Below are positions 7,110-15,536 of a stretch of 43,819 nt of DNA, piece after piece. This DNA is from a virus, in IMG/VR virus record IMGVR_UViG_3300027708_000126, positions 1 to 43,819 of that record; one strand, given 5' to 3'. The position numbers and the translations under genes were made by a program. Under the pieces are notes generated by a model. It saw only the letters and a list, made by a program, of their open reading frames with translations, was not told the DNA's origin and did no database searches. Numbering within the stretch: position 1 is the stretch's first letter; each line of letters opens with the position of its first letter.

Positions 7110-7679
7110 CTAGTTTTCTAGCTTGTCCAAACCTGCGCGGCGTAGTAATGTTGCTTGTCCTTCAGGAGACTGCTTAGCAAAATGGGCTTTACCTTCAGGA
7201 GTAGCTAATGCTTTTTTAACAGCGTCTTGTTCTAGTGCAGCTTGTTCTGGGCTGCCTGCCCCCATGCCTCTATTTTTATCAGGAGTAGGAGCAAAGTTAT
7301 ACGGCCTACGGTTTACGGTACGCTCAACAACCTGGTTATCTGTAGGAGATGGCTCTATTTGGTCAGACATACGAACTCCGCCACCCATAACGCCGCTGTG
7401 AGGAAGGATTGTTCCACCACCAGTTTGTGGGTTTTCTTGAGCTCTTTTTAGTTCTTGTACAGAAAAACCATACCTAACGCCATTGGCACCGCGGTCAGAT
7501 TCAACACGTTCGGTGTTAGCCCTAGTAGCTGCACGTTTCTTCTCAGTCTCTGCCGATGACCCTACTTTTTTGTATGGAATAGGAGGAAGCTTTGCGGCCG
7601 CGTCTTTTGCGCGTCCTGCGGTTTTTGCTTTCTCACTACCAATTTTAGCAGGAGATACTGGGTTGGTTTTTCTTGCCAT
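7110..7679 (-). CDS. Basic, mostly disordered protein (189 aa)
   Basis: Lysine/alanine-rich N-terminus (MARKTNPVSPAK), a glycine/proline-rich middle and a short helical C-terminus that recalls HFAKQSPEGQATLLRRAG. No family recognised. Its MARK start and composition resemble the 508-residue protein encoded further upstream, so both may share an N-terminal property such as nucleic-acid or capsid interaction. Confidence 0.65.
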   Translation of the reverse strand: MARKTNPVSPAKIGSEKAKTAGRAKDAAAKLPPIPYKKVGSSAETEKKRAATRANTERVESDRGANGVRYGFSVQELKRAQENPQTGGGTILPHSGVMGGGVRMSDQIEPSPTDNQVVERTVNRRPYNFAPTPDKNRGMGAGSPEQAALEQDAVKKALATPEGKAHFAKQSPEGQATLLRRAGLDKLEN

Positions 7680-7681
7680 GA

Positions 7682-7894
7682 TTACTTTCCTGGGTTTACG
7701 CGGGCTGCTTCTGGAGCTTCTGACGTTACGAAACCATAACCAGAGAATGGGTGTAGGAGCTGACGGTTGTCTACAGTCAGCTCGTGGCCATTGTGGTCTA
7801 GTACTTCGGTGTCAGGGCGAACCTTGCGGTACTTGCCATCAGTTGCGCCATTGTTTAGGCTGTCGTTCATTGAACGTGATGTGTTAACTGCCAT
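7682..7894 (-). CDS. Unrecognised small protein (70 aa)
   Basis: Contains EVLDHNGHELTVDNRQLLHPF, which reads as a short beta-rich domain. It is packed two bases from each neighbour. No function can be assigned. Confidence 0.6.
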   Translation of the reverse strand: MAVNTSRSMNDSLNNGATDGKYRKVRPDTEVLDHNGHELTVDNRQLLHPFSGYGFVTSEAPEAARVNPGK

Positions 7895-7896
7895 GA

Positions 7897-8325
7897 TTAC
7901 TTTCCTTTGTTAAGAGATTCATTTACAGAATCAATATAGCTTTGTAAGTGTCCGTTAGCTCCACCATCAGTGGCGGACATAACATACGGGTCAAAATTAT
8001 CTTGTGCTTCTTCTAGGCTTCTAGGAGCCATAAGACGACCAAGTTCAGTAGCGTGATGTGCCGCAAGAGTAGCGTAACTGATTGCTCCCATGTGGTCTCC
8101 TTCATCATGCTTAGCTAGTGCGTTTTCAAACATTTGGTAACCTAGATTTACGTGTCTAGATTTTGCCTCATTGCCTGGTACGTTGTGCTGAACTGACTCA
8201 TCCATGCCATTAATCAAACGACCAATGTTGTGAATGTGCTGGACATCTCCTTTAGAAGTAGGAGCGATAGACATCCCTATGCGCTTCTGCAGCTCTGCGC
8301 TGCGGGCGTTTTCATAACTACTCAT
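7897..8325 (-). CDS. Histidine-rich helical protein sharing a module with its neighbours (142 aa)
   Basis: Predicted all-helical. The segment KHDEGDHMGAISYATLAAHH resembles HLAGDAISSTIHLKEGAQHL in the 508-residue protein and a similar stretch in the 619-residue protein of the same cluster, suggesting a shared helical-hairpin module. Its ATG shares one base with the TAA of the upstream gene. Confidence 0.65.
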   Translation of the reverse strand: MSSYENARSAELQKRIGMSIAPTSKGDVQHIHNIGRLINGMDESVQHNVPGNEAKSRHVNLGYQMFENALAKHDEGDHMGAISYATLAAHHATELGRLMAPRSLEEAQDNFDPYVMSATDGGANGHLQSYIDSVNESLNKGK

Positions 8326-8528
8326 TATGCCATCTTTCCTTTAACTCTTGCTTCCCTACGTCTTGCTCCACAAGGAGGACATAGGCCCATAACACTGTAC
8401 ATATATTCTGTAGGATTCATAATGACTCCACAGGTTGGGCACGGTGCTGACCCTCTATAAAGGATAGCATTTTGTGCAATTTTAAACGCCTGAAGCTCGA
8501 GTGCTTCTGCACCATCTCCATCAAACAT
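8325..8528 (-). CDS. Small zinc-ribbon protein (67 aa)
   Basis: C30-x2-C33 (APCPTCGV) and C50-x2-C53 (LCPPCGAR), 16 residues apart, form a typical treble-clef or zinc-ribbon site, with a helical N-terminus and an arginine-rich C-terminus. Linked to both neighbours by one-base TAATG overlaps. Partner unknown. Confidence 0.7.
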   Translation of the reverse strand: MFDGDGAEALELQAFKIAQNAILYRGSAPCPTCGVIMNPTEYMYSVMGLCPPCGARRREARVKGKMA

Positions 8529-10054
8529 TACTTACCTCCTTGAGCTGCAGTGTTAAATATGTCATAACGTGCTTCCTTTACAGGAGCAGCTGGGGCAGCT
8601 GGAGCAGTTTTATTTACCTTGCGGTTTCTAGTAGCTTTAGGAGACATCATTGCCTGCATGTCTTCGTCTGAAACGTGTTCAATCTTTTCATCAGGCATCT
8701 CTACTGGCTCATCGTCTTCTGGCTCAATCTCTCGCTCTTCCTTAGGGGTGTTGTACCCTAGGTGAGTCAAAACTTGAGAGTTAAATAGACTGCCTGCAGA
8801 CTGTGGCTTTTCCTGCTCTTCTTCGGGCTCAAACGGAGTAGAGTTACGGATTCTTTCATCGTCATGCGATGAGCGAGCTCCGCTGTTTCTAGCAGGCTTG
8901 GTTTTTGGAGTTACAACGGGCTGCTCTTCCTTAGGAATTGGAGCAAACTCTTCATCATGCATTTCCTGCGTGTAGATTTTGCCTGTCTTGTCTGGCTTAC
9001 CAATTTGTTTTGCAGCAAAGGCTTTGGCGTTATCGTAAGTTTGTGCAAAGTTATTAAATGCAGGAATCTTTTCTGGTTTTACAGTGGCTGCAGCTTTAGC
9101 GCTCCTTGTATTGGTGTTCTTCTCACCAGCGGCTCTTGCTTGAGCAAGCTCTTGCTCTCTAGGAGTTAACTCTTTTTCTGGCTCAGGAGTTGATGCGGCA
9201 GCAGTTGGAACTGCACTTTCTTTAACTAGAGGAGACTTAGTGTCGGAATCTGCTGGAGTATAGGAAACTGGGCTAAGGTCAGCTTTGTCAAGTTGTGCAG
9301 CAATTTCTGGGTTCTTGTCTGCAGTCTTTATAATATGCTGTGTGTATCCGTTTACTGCTGCTGCAACTTTGCTGTGAAATGCCCCAGCTAATGAAATTCT
9401 GGGTGCAAAACCATCAGTAGGGTCTTTTCTCCAACTTCTAAAGGAGCTGGCACTATTGCCTTTAGCAGTAACTTTTCCCCAAGCGTCCCCAGACTCAAGG
9501 TGGTTAACTGCGTTAATTAGGTGCTGAGCACCTTCTTTAAGATGAATTGTAGAGGAGATGGCGTCACCTGCAAGGTGAGCTAAATGCGCGTTATGAAAAG
9601 ACTCTTGTGCTTGTTTTATGGAACCACTAGCTGGAGCCATAGCTTTAAGAGTTGAATCATTTGCTGTCATTCCACCCTTACCTAGCTCAGAAGCTACGTG
9701 AGTTTTAGCTATAGAAATAAGTCGGTCCGAGGCTTCGTCTGCCATTGCGTGAAGAGCGTCGATATGAGCGGTGTTATTACTAATTGCTGTAGGAGACTTT
9801 ACTTCTCCAATATTTCCGCCGTAGTTATACGTTGCTCCTCTAGTTTCGTAATCTCCTGCAGCTTTTCCTTTATCTAGGGTACGTTGAAACTCAGCTAAAC
9901 CTAATGCAGTTTTTGTAGTATCTGATTTAGGTGCAGCGGCAGGCGCTTCTTCTCCTGGAGCTTGAAAAGGAGCGTTTACCTGTCCTGGGTTAGCAGTTTC
10001 AGTACGCTTAGGACCTGCAATAGGAGCACGACGGCTATTAGACTTTCTAGCCAT
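8528..10054 (-). CDS. Large, partly disordered protein of unknown function (508 aa)
   Basis: Begins MARKSNSRRAPIAGPK. A helical region around residues 85-200, with histidine-rich repeats (HNAHLAHLAGD, HLKEGAQHL, AVNHLESG), is followed by about 250 residues of charged, proline- and glutamate-rich sequence with low complexity. No enzyme motif is seen. Such composition is common in phage virion-associated or scaffold-like proteins, but this cluster is far from the tail genes and no role can be assigned. Confidence 0.6.
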   Translation of the reverse strand: MARKSNSRRAPIAGPKRTETANPGQVNAPFQAPGEEAPAAAPKSDTTKTALGLAEFQRTLDKGKAAGDYETRGATYNYGGNIGEVKSPTAISNNTAHIDALHAMADEASDRLISIAKTHVASELGKGGMTANDSTLKAMAPASGSIKQAQESFHNAHLAHLAGDAISSTIHLKEGAQHLINAVNHLESGDAWGKVTAKGNSASSFRSWRKDPTDGFAPRISLAGAFHSKVAAAVNGYTQHIIKTADKNPEIAAQLDKADLSPVSYTPADSDTKSPLVKESAVPTAAASTPEPEKELTPREQELAQARAAGEKNTNTRSAKAAATVKPEKIPAFNNFAQTYDNAKAFAAKQIGKPDKTGKIYTQEMHDEEFAPIPKEEQPVVTPKTKPARNSGARSSHDDERIRNSTPFEPEEEQEKPQSAGSLFNSQVLTHLGYNTPKEEREIEPEDDEPVEMPDEKIEHVSDEDMQAMMSPKATRNRKVNKTAPAAPAAPVKEARYDIFNTAAQGGK

Positions 10055-11913
10055 TAGTTACCTGCTTTTCTAGCAGCGCGACGCGCACGGTCCTTTTCAC
10101 GACGAGCCTCAATCTTTTCAGCTTTTGCTTCTGCGGCACTAGCCGTAGTTTCGCGACGGTCTTTATCCATTTCAGCTTTGACTCTTGCACGAAGTGCTTC
10201 GCGCTCCTCAGGAGTTTTGCTTGCAGAGTTCTTAGGGTCTGCTGCTTTCTCTGCTGCTGCGGCTGCATCTCTTGCTGCACCTTGGGCTCTATCAGCTTCA
10301 CGTACTTTATCAGCGTCAGCGGTAGACTCTGCAATACGGTCTGCTTGAGTCTTACCTGGAGCTGGGGCTCGGTCGCTACTAGGCATAGCACGTTCTTTTT
10401 CAATACGGTCAAGGTCTTCTTGAGTCTTAGGAACAGTTCCTTTACCAAAGCCAGTAGGCTGACCAGGTTGACCAGAGTCAGCAACATTGCCTCGTCCTGC
10501 ACGTTCTGGGCTGGTTTCGCTGGTCCATTCTGCGCCACCCTTAACGGTTGCTCTGCCTGAGCCACGACCAAAAGTCTGCTTAAACGGCTCTGTGAGGTGA
10601 GTGTAATCACGGTCTCCGCCAGCAATACCTAGTGAAATACGCGCAATTTGCTCGTGTAGCCAAGGGTCCTTGCTAGCAAAGTCTTGACCAGCAATTCTAA
10701 AGTGCTTAGGCATTTTACCCATGTTACCTGCGTACCCACGGAGACCACGAGTTGCACCGTGGTTTTCTACTGGACCAATGCCGTTTCCACCAGCTTCAGG
10801 GTCAGGAATGTCTTTTGTTGCACGAAGAACTGCAGGCTCATTTAGAGCTGCGTGAGCAATTCGAATAGCATCGGTAGCCGCTTTAATGTGGCTGTTAGCT
10901 AGAATGTCGTCTTGTGGGGCGTTAACCATCTTAGGAGTACCATCAGGATGGAATTGCTTTTCACCATTTTCATTTACAGCGTGAATACGGCCGCCACCCT
11001 TAGCTTGAACAGCGTCTGCCAAAGCATTTCTTGCAGCCTGTAGGTGAACCATAGCTTTAATGCCGTGACCCTTTGCTTCTTCAGAGCCCGCGGCAATTGC
11101 ATCGCGATGAGTGTTTACATAGTTATCAAGGTGAGCCAAGTGCTGACGAGCGGTATCAACAATGCTTGCACTGCCGTTGCTTCCTGCACTCCAAGGCTTA
11201 CGAGTTAGCGCAGCTCCGCTTGCTTGTTCCGAGGCGGCTTGCTGTCCTGCTGTAGGAGGTCTAGGAGTACGTACTCTTGCAGTGCGACCTCCTTTACCGC
11301 TACGAGAACCTGCAGCAGTCTGTTGTTCAAAAGTTAGCTTTGAGCCACCTGCGGTACGTACCTGTGATTCAGCAGCGGCTGCGGCATCAGCACTTCGGTT
11401 ACGCTCACGAATCTGTCCCATCTCTTCTTCACTAACAGCCTCAATTGGCGTTGACCAACCTTTCATGTTAATTACGTGACCAGGCTGTGGTCTTTCAGCA
11501 ATTGTGTCGCGAATAGCTGCGCCTGTACGGCCGTGACCAACAATTTCTTCACGCTCACCAGTTACTGGGTGTGGACGTGCATCACCAATCTTGCCTTCCT
11601 TTACTACTTCAGGTGCTTTAGGTGCAGCAGTTGCAGGAGCAGCATTTGGGTCTCTTGGTGTTGGCTTTATGTGACCAGTTAGGCCTTGCCAGTCAGGATG
11701 AGAACGGTCCTTTGGAAGGGCCATAAAAGTTTTAGGGTGTGCCAAAGCGCCACCAACAATAATTGGGTGTGCCTCGCTAAACCCTGAGCCAACGTTCTTT
11801 TCAGCAACTGAACGCACTTCTGCGTCAGACATTTGCTCACTGCCGCCAGAAGCACCAGCTTGAGGTGCACCTCCTGCGCCTCCGTGGCCTTTACCAAATT
11901 CTTCTAAACTCAT
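10054..11913 (-). CDS. Large alanine/glycine-rich, partly disordered protein (619 aa)
   Basis: Glycine-rich start, disordered first 240 residues, a helical core (about 250-350) with HLAHLDNYV and HIKAATDAIRIAHAAL, a middle part containing HFRIAGQDF, then a long charged helix rich in alanine, arginine and glutamate to the end (EKIEARREKDRARRAARKAG). The last part should form a coiled coil. No family recognised; histidine-spaced helices link it to the 508- and 142-residue proteins. A 192-residue frame inside it on the same strand is a shadow. Confidence 0.6.
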   Translation of the reverse strand: MSLEEFGKGHGGAGGAPQAGASGGSEQMSDAEVRSVAEKNVGSGFSEAHPIIVGGALAHPKTFMALPKDRSHPDWQGLTGHIKPTPRDPNAAPATAAPKAPEVVKEGKIGDARPHPVTGEREEIVGHGRTGAAIRDTIAERPQPGHVINMKGWSTPIEAVSEEEMGQIRERNRSADAAAAAESQVRTAGGSKLTFEQQTAAGSRSGKGGRTARVRTPRPPTAGQQAASEQASGAALTRKPWSAGSNGSASIVDTARQHLAHLDNYVNTHRDAIAAGSEEAKGHGIKAMVHLQAARNALADAVQAKGGGRIHAVNENGEKQFHPDGTPKMVNAPQDDILANSHIKAATDAIRIAHAALNEPAVLRATKDIPDPEAGGNGIGPVENHGATRGLRGYAGNMGKMPKHFRIAGQDFASKDPWLHEQIARISLGIAGGDRDYTHLTEPFKQTFGRGSGRATVKGGAEWTSETSPERAGRGNVADSGQPGQPTGFGKGTVPKTQEDLDRIEKERAMPSSDRAPAPGKTQADRIAESTADADKVREADRAQGAARDAAAAAEKAADPKNSASKTPEEREALRARVKAEMDKDRRETTASAAEAKAEKIEARREKDRARRAARKAGN

Positions 11914-12266
11914 TAGTTAGCTCCTAGGTCATTTCTACTACTACCAGAATACCCTGCTGGGCTTCCTGAGAACCACGAAACTCGAGGCTCTACGTAATTT
12001 CTGTCTACTGAGACTACATCATCAATACTTGGCTGTAGTCTTTCTCCCCATCCAAATCTAGGTGGGAAAAGTTGAATTTGAGGAAGTGGTGGTCGAACCA
12101 TTTCTTGTAGAACTACGCCTGGAATAGTTGCTACCATTAGTGCCTGTTGAGTTAGGCGCTCCATGTTTGATGACCAAGGGCCGTTATAGGTCCAATTAGG
12201 CTGATTTGACCCACCTTGGCTTGCCCAAGGTTTGGTGTAATCGTAGTTTCCATCAAACTGTGACAT
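11913..12266 (-). CDS. Tryptophan/proline-rich unknown protein (117 aa)
   Basis: The N-terminus is rich in N, W, G and Q (KPWASQGGSNQPNW), followed by a short helix (ERLTQQALMVATIPGVVLQEM) and PPLPQIQLFPPRFGWG. This looks like an extended surface protein, perhaps attached to the particle. Coupled to both neighbours by TAATG. Confidence 0.6.
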   Translation of the reverse strand: MSQFDGNYDYTKPWASQGGSNQPNWTYNGPWSSNMERLTQQALMVATIPGVVLQEMVRPPLPQIQLFPPRFGWGERLQPSIDDVVSVDRNYVEPRVSWFSGSPAGYSGSSRNDLGAN

Positions 12267-12799
12267 TATCTATACACAGGCTTCAAGTAGTTTAGTGCGT
12301 TTGCACGTTGAACGTTAATTGTGGTTGCTCCGTTTGCAACGGTGTTTGCTTTACCGTCATTAACTAAGTGCGGGGCAGGAACAAGAGCAAGGTCTTGGCC
12401 AAACTTAGGTACCATGTAAACGTTAACTCCGTTAATGTTTTGTGGTTTTGCTCTCATTTGACGTTTGATGCCCATTTCCGCGTTAAAATCAGGAGTCCAA
12501 TAGTATGCTGAAGGCTCAATGCGCTCACCTTTGTGCACACCACGCTGATAAGACTTCTGTCCTACACGGTTTTTAATGGAGTCAAGGAGGCGGTCATCAC
12601 GACGTGAACGAATAGTGCCTAGATAACCATCTGGGTATTCTGCTGAAGGAACTCGTCCTGTACCAATGCGAATAGCATCAAGGTCTCCACGAGCAACGGG
12701 TCCGCCATAGCCGCCCTGGTTGTTATAACCGTTTAGGCCGTTACCGCCGATACTCTGCCAGTTTTGTGAGGGAGAGAAGTTGTTTACTGCACCAGCCAT
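12266..12799 (-). CDS. Unknown protein with glycine/asparagine-rich N-terminus (177 aa)
   Basis: The first 35 residues are low-complexity (GGNGLNGYNNQGGYGG). The rest is a mixed basic domain with YYWTPDFNAEMGIKRQMRAK and a C-terminal VYMVPKFGQDLALVPAPH stretch that looks beta-rich. No known motif. Member of the tightly coupled unknown cluster. Confidence 0.6.
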   Translation of the reverse strand: MAGAVNNFSPSQNWQSIGGNGLNGYNNQGGYGGPVARGDLDAIRIGTGRVPSAEYPDGYLGTIRSRRDDRLLDSIKNRVGQKSYQRGVHKGERIEPSAYYWTPDFNAEMGIKRQMRAKPQNINGVNVYMVPKFGQDLALVPAPHLVNDGKANTVANGATTINVQRANALNYLKPVYR

Positions 12800-13026
12800 T
12801 AGTTATTTCCAAACTGTAGCAGGGAAGTGTTGGTACCTTTACCATAAGAAGCAACTTTACCTAGTTCAGTCGCTTGGTCCTGAACGTTAAACTGTACAAG
12901 TTTATCTTGAGTGTTAATTGTTCCAGTCTGATGGCTAAGAAGGCGTCTTCCGCTTTGGTGAAAGTCCTGGCCATTAATCTTTGTAAAGTCAGGATGGGCA
13001 ATCTTGTTCATTGCTTGCATTGGCAT
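12799..13026 (-). CDS. Small unknown protein (75 aa)
   Basis: Starts MPMQAMNKIAHPDF and contains glutamine- and histidine-rich stretches (DFHQSGRRLLSHQTG). TAATG overlap with the next gene. No family recognised. Confidence 0.6.
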   Translation of the reverse strand: MPMQAMNKIAHPDFTKINGQDFHQSGRRLLSHQTGTINTQDKLVQFNVQDQATELGKVASYGKGTNTSLLQFGNN

Positions 13027-13038
13027 ATTAGGTTTCTC

Positions 13039-13257
13039 CTACTGAGCTTTAAACGTACTAGACGAATTAGTAGAGACTGCACTTGGCCTTGGAGCAGTGT
13101 CCTTGTCCTTGCGATTAGCGAAGTTTTCGTTCATCACACGGTCGTTAGGGTCGCCAGTCATGTTGTTTGCACTTACAGGCATAGGCGGAGTTACCTTCTG
13201 CTCATTAGCCGAAGGTATGCCAGAATCCTGGAACTGCGTGGAGATTACATCAGCCAC
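13039..13257 (-). CDS. Small disordered protein (72 aa), GTG start
   Basis: The start is GTG at 13255-13257, two bases after the TAA of the upstream gene, which suggests re-initiation. The product is serine/asparagine/proline-rich with no hydrophobic core, so probably disordered. Function unknown. Confidence 0.55.
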   Translation of the reverse strand: MADVISTQFQDSGIPSANEQKVTPPMPVSANNMTGDPNDRVMNENFANRKDKDTAPRPSAVSTNSSSTFKAQ

Positions 13258-13259
13258 GA

Positions 13260-13685
13260 TTAGGCCTCAGATGCTTGAATTCCGCCTTGAAAACCTGCGC
13301 GACCTGCTACTGAAGGAATAACTCTTGCGCTAGCCATAGTTGGGCCTGCTGCAGGGTCAAGCTGAACAAAAGTTGACTTAGGCTGAACGCGGTAAGTAGC
13401 TCCAGTTTTTTCAGTGTCAAGTCGGTTGACTCGGTTAGCCTTGCCACCAGCAGTTGGGTCTCCAGCTTGAACGTTCTTCTTAGGAATTAGGGTTCCCTTT
13501 AGAACTGGTGCTGGTGCTGCTGCTCCAATAGGAATGCGAACGCTTCCTGCTGCTGCTGCGTCTGAGTATGCCTCATTTGAGGTCTGGTGATTACGTGCCA
13601 TTTTCTTTCCTGCCGCTTCTAGGTGGTTTGAAGGGGTTCCAGTACGACGTCTCATACCGTGTCCCATTGATGCCCATGCTGCCAT
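13260..13685 (-). CDS. Basic, alanine/glycine-rich unknown protein (141 aa)
   Basis: Histidine- and arginine-containing N-terminus (MGHGMRRRTG), alanine-rich middle, and a C-terminal SARVIPSVAGRAGFQGG. Good ribosome-binding site (AAAAGGAG). First gene of the unknown cluster in the direction of transcription. Confidence 0.6.
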   Translation of the reverse strand: MAAWASMGHGMRRRTGTPSNHLEAAGKKMARNHQTSNEAYSDAAAAGSVRIPIGAAAPAPVLKGTLIPKKNVQAGDPTAGGKANRVNRLDTEKTGATYRVQPKSTFVQLDPAAGPTMASARVIPSVAGRAGFQGGIQASEA

Positions 13686-13723
13686 GAGGACTCCTTTTTC
13701 TCTATCTTAAGAGTAAATCTTTT

Positions 13724-14020
13724 TTAGCTTGCTGAAATGATAAACACAATTGCAGAAATCTCACCATCGCGAGACTCAATTGTGGTAAACCCTGGAATTA
13801 CGGTTAGGTCCTTACCCTTTGGGGCTACGAACCCACGAGCGATGGCCATAGCCTTAACAGCTTGGTTTACTGCACCTGCTCCTACAGCTCGGAGCTTCAC
13901 AGACCCGTTTTCTTGTAGTGCGTGTGCTATTGCTGATGCTACTGATTGTGGGTTTGAACCTGCACTGACCCTAAGGAATGGTTCCTCGGTCGATGGTAGG
14001 CTGATGTTTTCTTCGGTCAC
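13724..14020 (-). CDS. spoVS: SpoVS-family protein
   Basis: Near full-length match in pattern to stage V sporulation protein S: LRVSAGSNPQSVASAIAHAL, then RAVGAGAVNQAVKAMAIARG (the hallmark GAGALNQAVKA-type segment) and FTTIESRDGEISAIVFII. SpoVS has an Alba-like fold and is thought to bind nucleic acid or act in regulation; it occurs in non-sporulating bacteria and in phages. Start is GTG with AAGGA ten bases upstream. At 98 residues it is slightly longer than the 86-residue Bacillus protein because of an N-terminal extension. Confidence 0.88.
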   Translation of the reverse strand: MTEENISLPSTEEPFLRVSAGSNPQSVASAIAHALQENGSVKLRAVGAGAVNQAVKAMAIARGFVAPKGKDLTVIPGFTTIESRDGEISAIVFIISAS

Positions 14021-14079
14021 GATATTTTAATCCTTAAATTGACGGTTTCGTGCCATCCTCATCAATTAGATTACCTTAG

Positions 14080-14688
14080 TTATTGGATAATATCTCGGTA
14101 TTTAACGTCTTTTAGCTTTTCAATTATTTCTGCCTCTATAGCACCTAAAGTGGCTCCTGAAGCCAGTCTGGCCAGAGCATAGGAATCAGCAGCGTTGTCA
14201 TCGTTAAATTCTACGCCCCAACGCTTGTACATCTGTAGGAGCATCTCCTGCTTTTTAGAGGTTCCTTTACCTGTAGCGTATTTCTTCAAAGTCATTGGAG
14301 GTACAACTAGGGGGGTTCTTAAGTGGTTAAGGGTTTCAGAGGTGTAGTTATTTGAATCGTCAAAATGGGTATAAAGGAAAAGTTTGACTGCGGCAGCAAG
14401 CTCAGAGAGAAGAAGAGTAGAGGGGGACCCTAGAAAAGGGGATTCCATGGCAATTTCTGTAATATTGCACTTTTTTGCTTTTAGGTATTCAAATTTGTCA
14501 AACATAAACGTTTGAATATCGTCTAACCTTTGAACGCCATTAAACGGGGACCTATATACCCAAGTCTCATAAATTGATGGATTAGCAACAACAACTGCGG
14601 TAAAGGCAAACCCTGTTAGCGATTGGTCAATACCAATGGCTACTGCACCTTCCAAAATTCCTTCAGAAAAATTTTTCTCAAAGGCCAT
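14080..14688 (-). CDS. RuvC-like Holliday-junction resolvase
   Basis: RNase H-fold nuclease with the acidic tetrad in order: D21 in AIGIDQSLTGFA, E82 in IAMESPF, and the D163/D168 region in FNDDNAADSYALA; KKYATGKGTSKK supplies the conserved lysines of RuvC. It should cut four-way junctions made by RecA-driven recombination or resolve branched DNA before packaging. It overlaps the 109-residue gene by 11 bases. Confidence 0.82.
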   Translation of the reverse strand: MAFEKNFSEGILEGAVAIGIDQSLTGFAFTAVVVANPSIYETWVYRSPFNGVQRLDDIQTFMFDKFEYLKAKKCNITEIAMESPFLGSPSTLLLSELAAAVKLFLYTHFDDSNNYTSETLNHLRTPLVVPPMTLKKYATGKGTSKKQEMLLQMYKRWGVEFNDDNAADSYALARLASGATLGAIEAEIIEKLKDVKYRDIIQ

Positions 14689-15007
14689 TTTTCTTATCTT
14701 TCTGTTTTTTCTTATATACCTTGGCTAAGTTAGCATCGGTTTGATTCTTAACGTGGACAGTCTTTACATCTGTAGGAGAATAGCTTCTCCATTGCTCTTG
14801 TCCTTTTGGACCACCTATTACATCAATCCACTCTTTATTTTTTTCAGTTAACACGTGCTTTACAAAACGAAAGCGGCCACGCTGTCCCTTTATTTTTAGC
14901 TCTGTTCCTTTAGAAACATTGCGCCCATTGATTTGCATTTCTTCTTTGACCTGCCATAGGTCGTTGGGTTTAGGGACAGCTGGTGTGGCCGCTTTTTTTC
15001 TTGCCAT
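14678..15007 (-). CDS. Small basic protein with SH3-like core (109 aa)
   Basis: After a basic N-terminus (MARKKAATP) comes a beta-rich core, VSKGTELKIKGQRGRFRFVKH then WIDVIGGPKGQEQWRSYSP, and a lysine-rich tail. This arrangement recurs in actinophage proteins of unknown function next to recombination genes. Nucleic-acid binding is likely but not shown. Confidence 0.6.
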   Translation of the reverse strand: MARKKAATPAVPKPNDLWQVKEEMQINGRNVSKGTELKIKGQRGRFRFVKHVLTEKNKEWIDVIGGPKGQEQWRSYSPTDVKTVHVKNQTDANLAKVYKKKQKDKKNGL

Positions 15008-15009
15008 TG

Positions 15010-15441
15010 TTATTCGTTGCTATTCCACATCTTTAGGTACTTCATCAGTCCCTTGATAGATACTAAAACTCCAAGGCTTGCTGCTGACTGTGGGTTCATA
15101 CGAGGCTGTGCGCTACGTGGGGGTTCTACAAGGTCAATGTAGTCACGTAGTACTTCCGTTTTAATTAGTAGGATAGCTGAGCCATCGGGAGATGCCTGGC
15201 CCCACCACTTAGAATGGGTCCCATTAATTCCTGAAGGTACTATGTCGCTTTGGTCTGGCTTACGGTACTTGTCAGTTTCTATGTAGAAGTTGCCAGTCTG
15301 TCCTGCTTTGTAGTCAGTCTTGACTTCAATCATTACTGTTGGGTCTTTGCTGTCTTCAAACAGTAGGTCGAGTAGTTGCTCTCCTACTTCTCCGCGTTCC
15401 ATGTCGCGGTCAAAACGTGGTTCAAATCCTGATGCTTTCAT
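15010..15441 (-). CDS. Probable PD-(D/E)XK-type nuclease
   Basis: The order EVGEQLLDLLF (16-26), MIEVKTD (37-43) and GNFYIETDKY fits a restriction-like nuclease fold, where a helix glutamate and the E-x-K strand bind metal. The usual aspartate of the PD pair is not obvious, so the assignment is tentative; a VRR-NUC-like or Vsr-like member is possible. The small membrane protein upstream overlaps its start by four bases. Confidence 0.45.
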   Translation of the reverse strand: MKASGFEPRFDRDMERGEVGEQLLDLLFEDSKDPTVMIEVKTDYKAGQTGNFYIETDKYRKPDQSDIVPSGINGTHSKWWGQASPDGSAILLIKTEVLRDYIDLVEPPRSAQPRMNPQSAASLGVLVSIKGLMKYLKMWNSNE

Positions 15442-15536
15442 TCTTTATCTCCATACTTGTCTACTAATTTCATAGCTAACTTCATAACTATAAACCCTAT
15501 AACAAATCCTACTATAAGCAGTATTATGTTATTCAT
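15438..15536 (-). CDS. Single-span membrane micro-protein (32 aa)
   Basis: ATG at 15534-15536 lies inside the end of the DUF1599 gene (8-base overlap), and the TGA overlaps the next ATG. The product is MNNIILLIVGFVIGFIV followed by a short charged tail, a single transmembrane helix with the tail probably in the cytoplasm. It occupies the 90-base gap exactly, which supports translation. Confidence 0.6.
   Translation of the reverse strand: MNNIILLIVGFVIGFIVMKLAMKLVDKYGDKE

Noticed and set aside
10047-10625. 192-codon frame on the minus strand inside the 619-residue gene
   Set aside because: It is a shifted reading of alanine/arginine-rich repeats: leucine- and valine-rich, low complexity, no ribosome-binding site, and fully inside a better-supported gene.
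14033-14068. Eleven-codon mini-frame (MRMARNRQFKD) between the RuvC-like and SpoVS genes
   Set aside because: Has a weak ribosome-binding site but is too short to support; it could equally be untranslated leader of spoVS.
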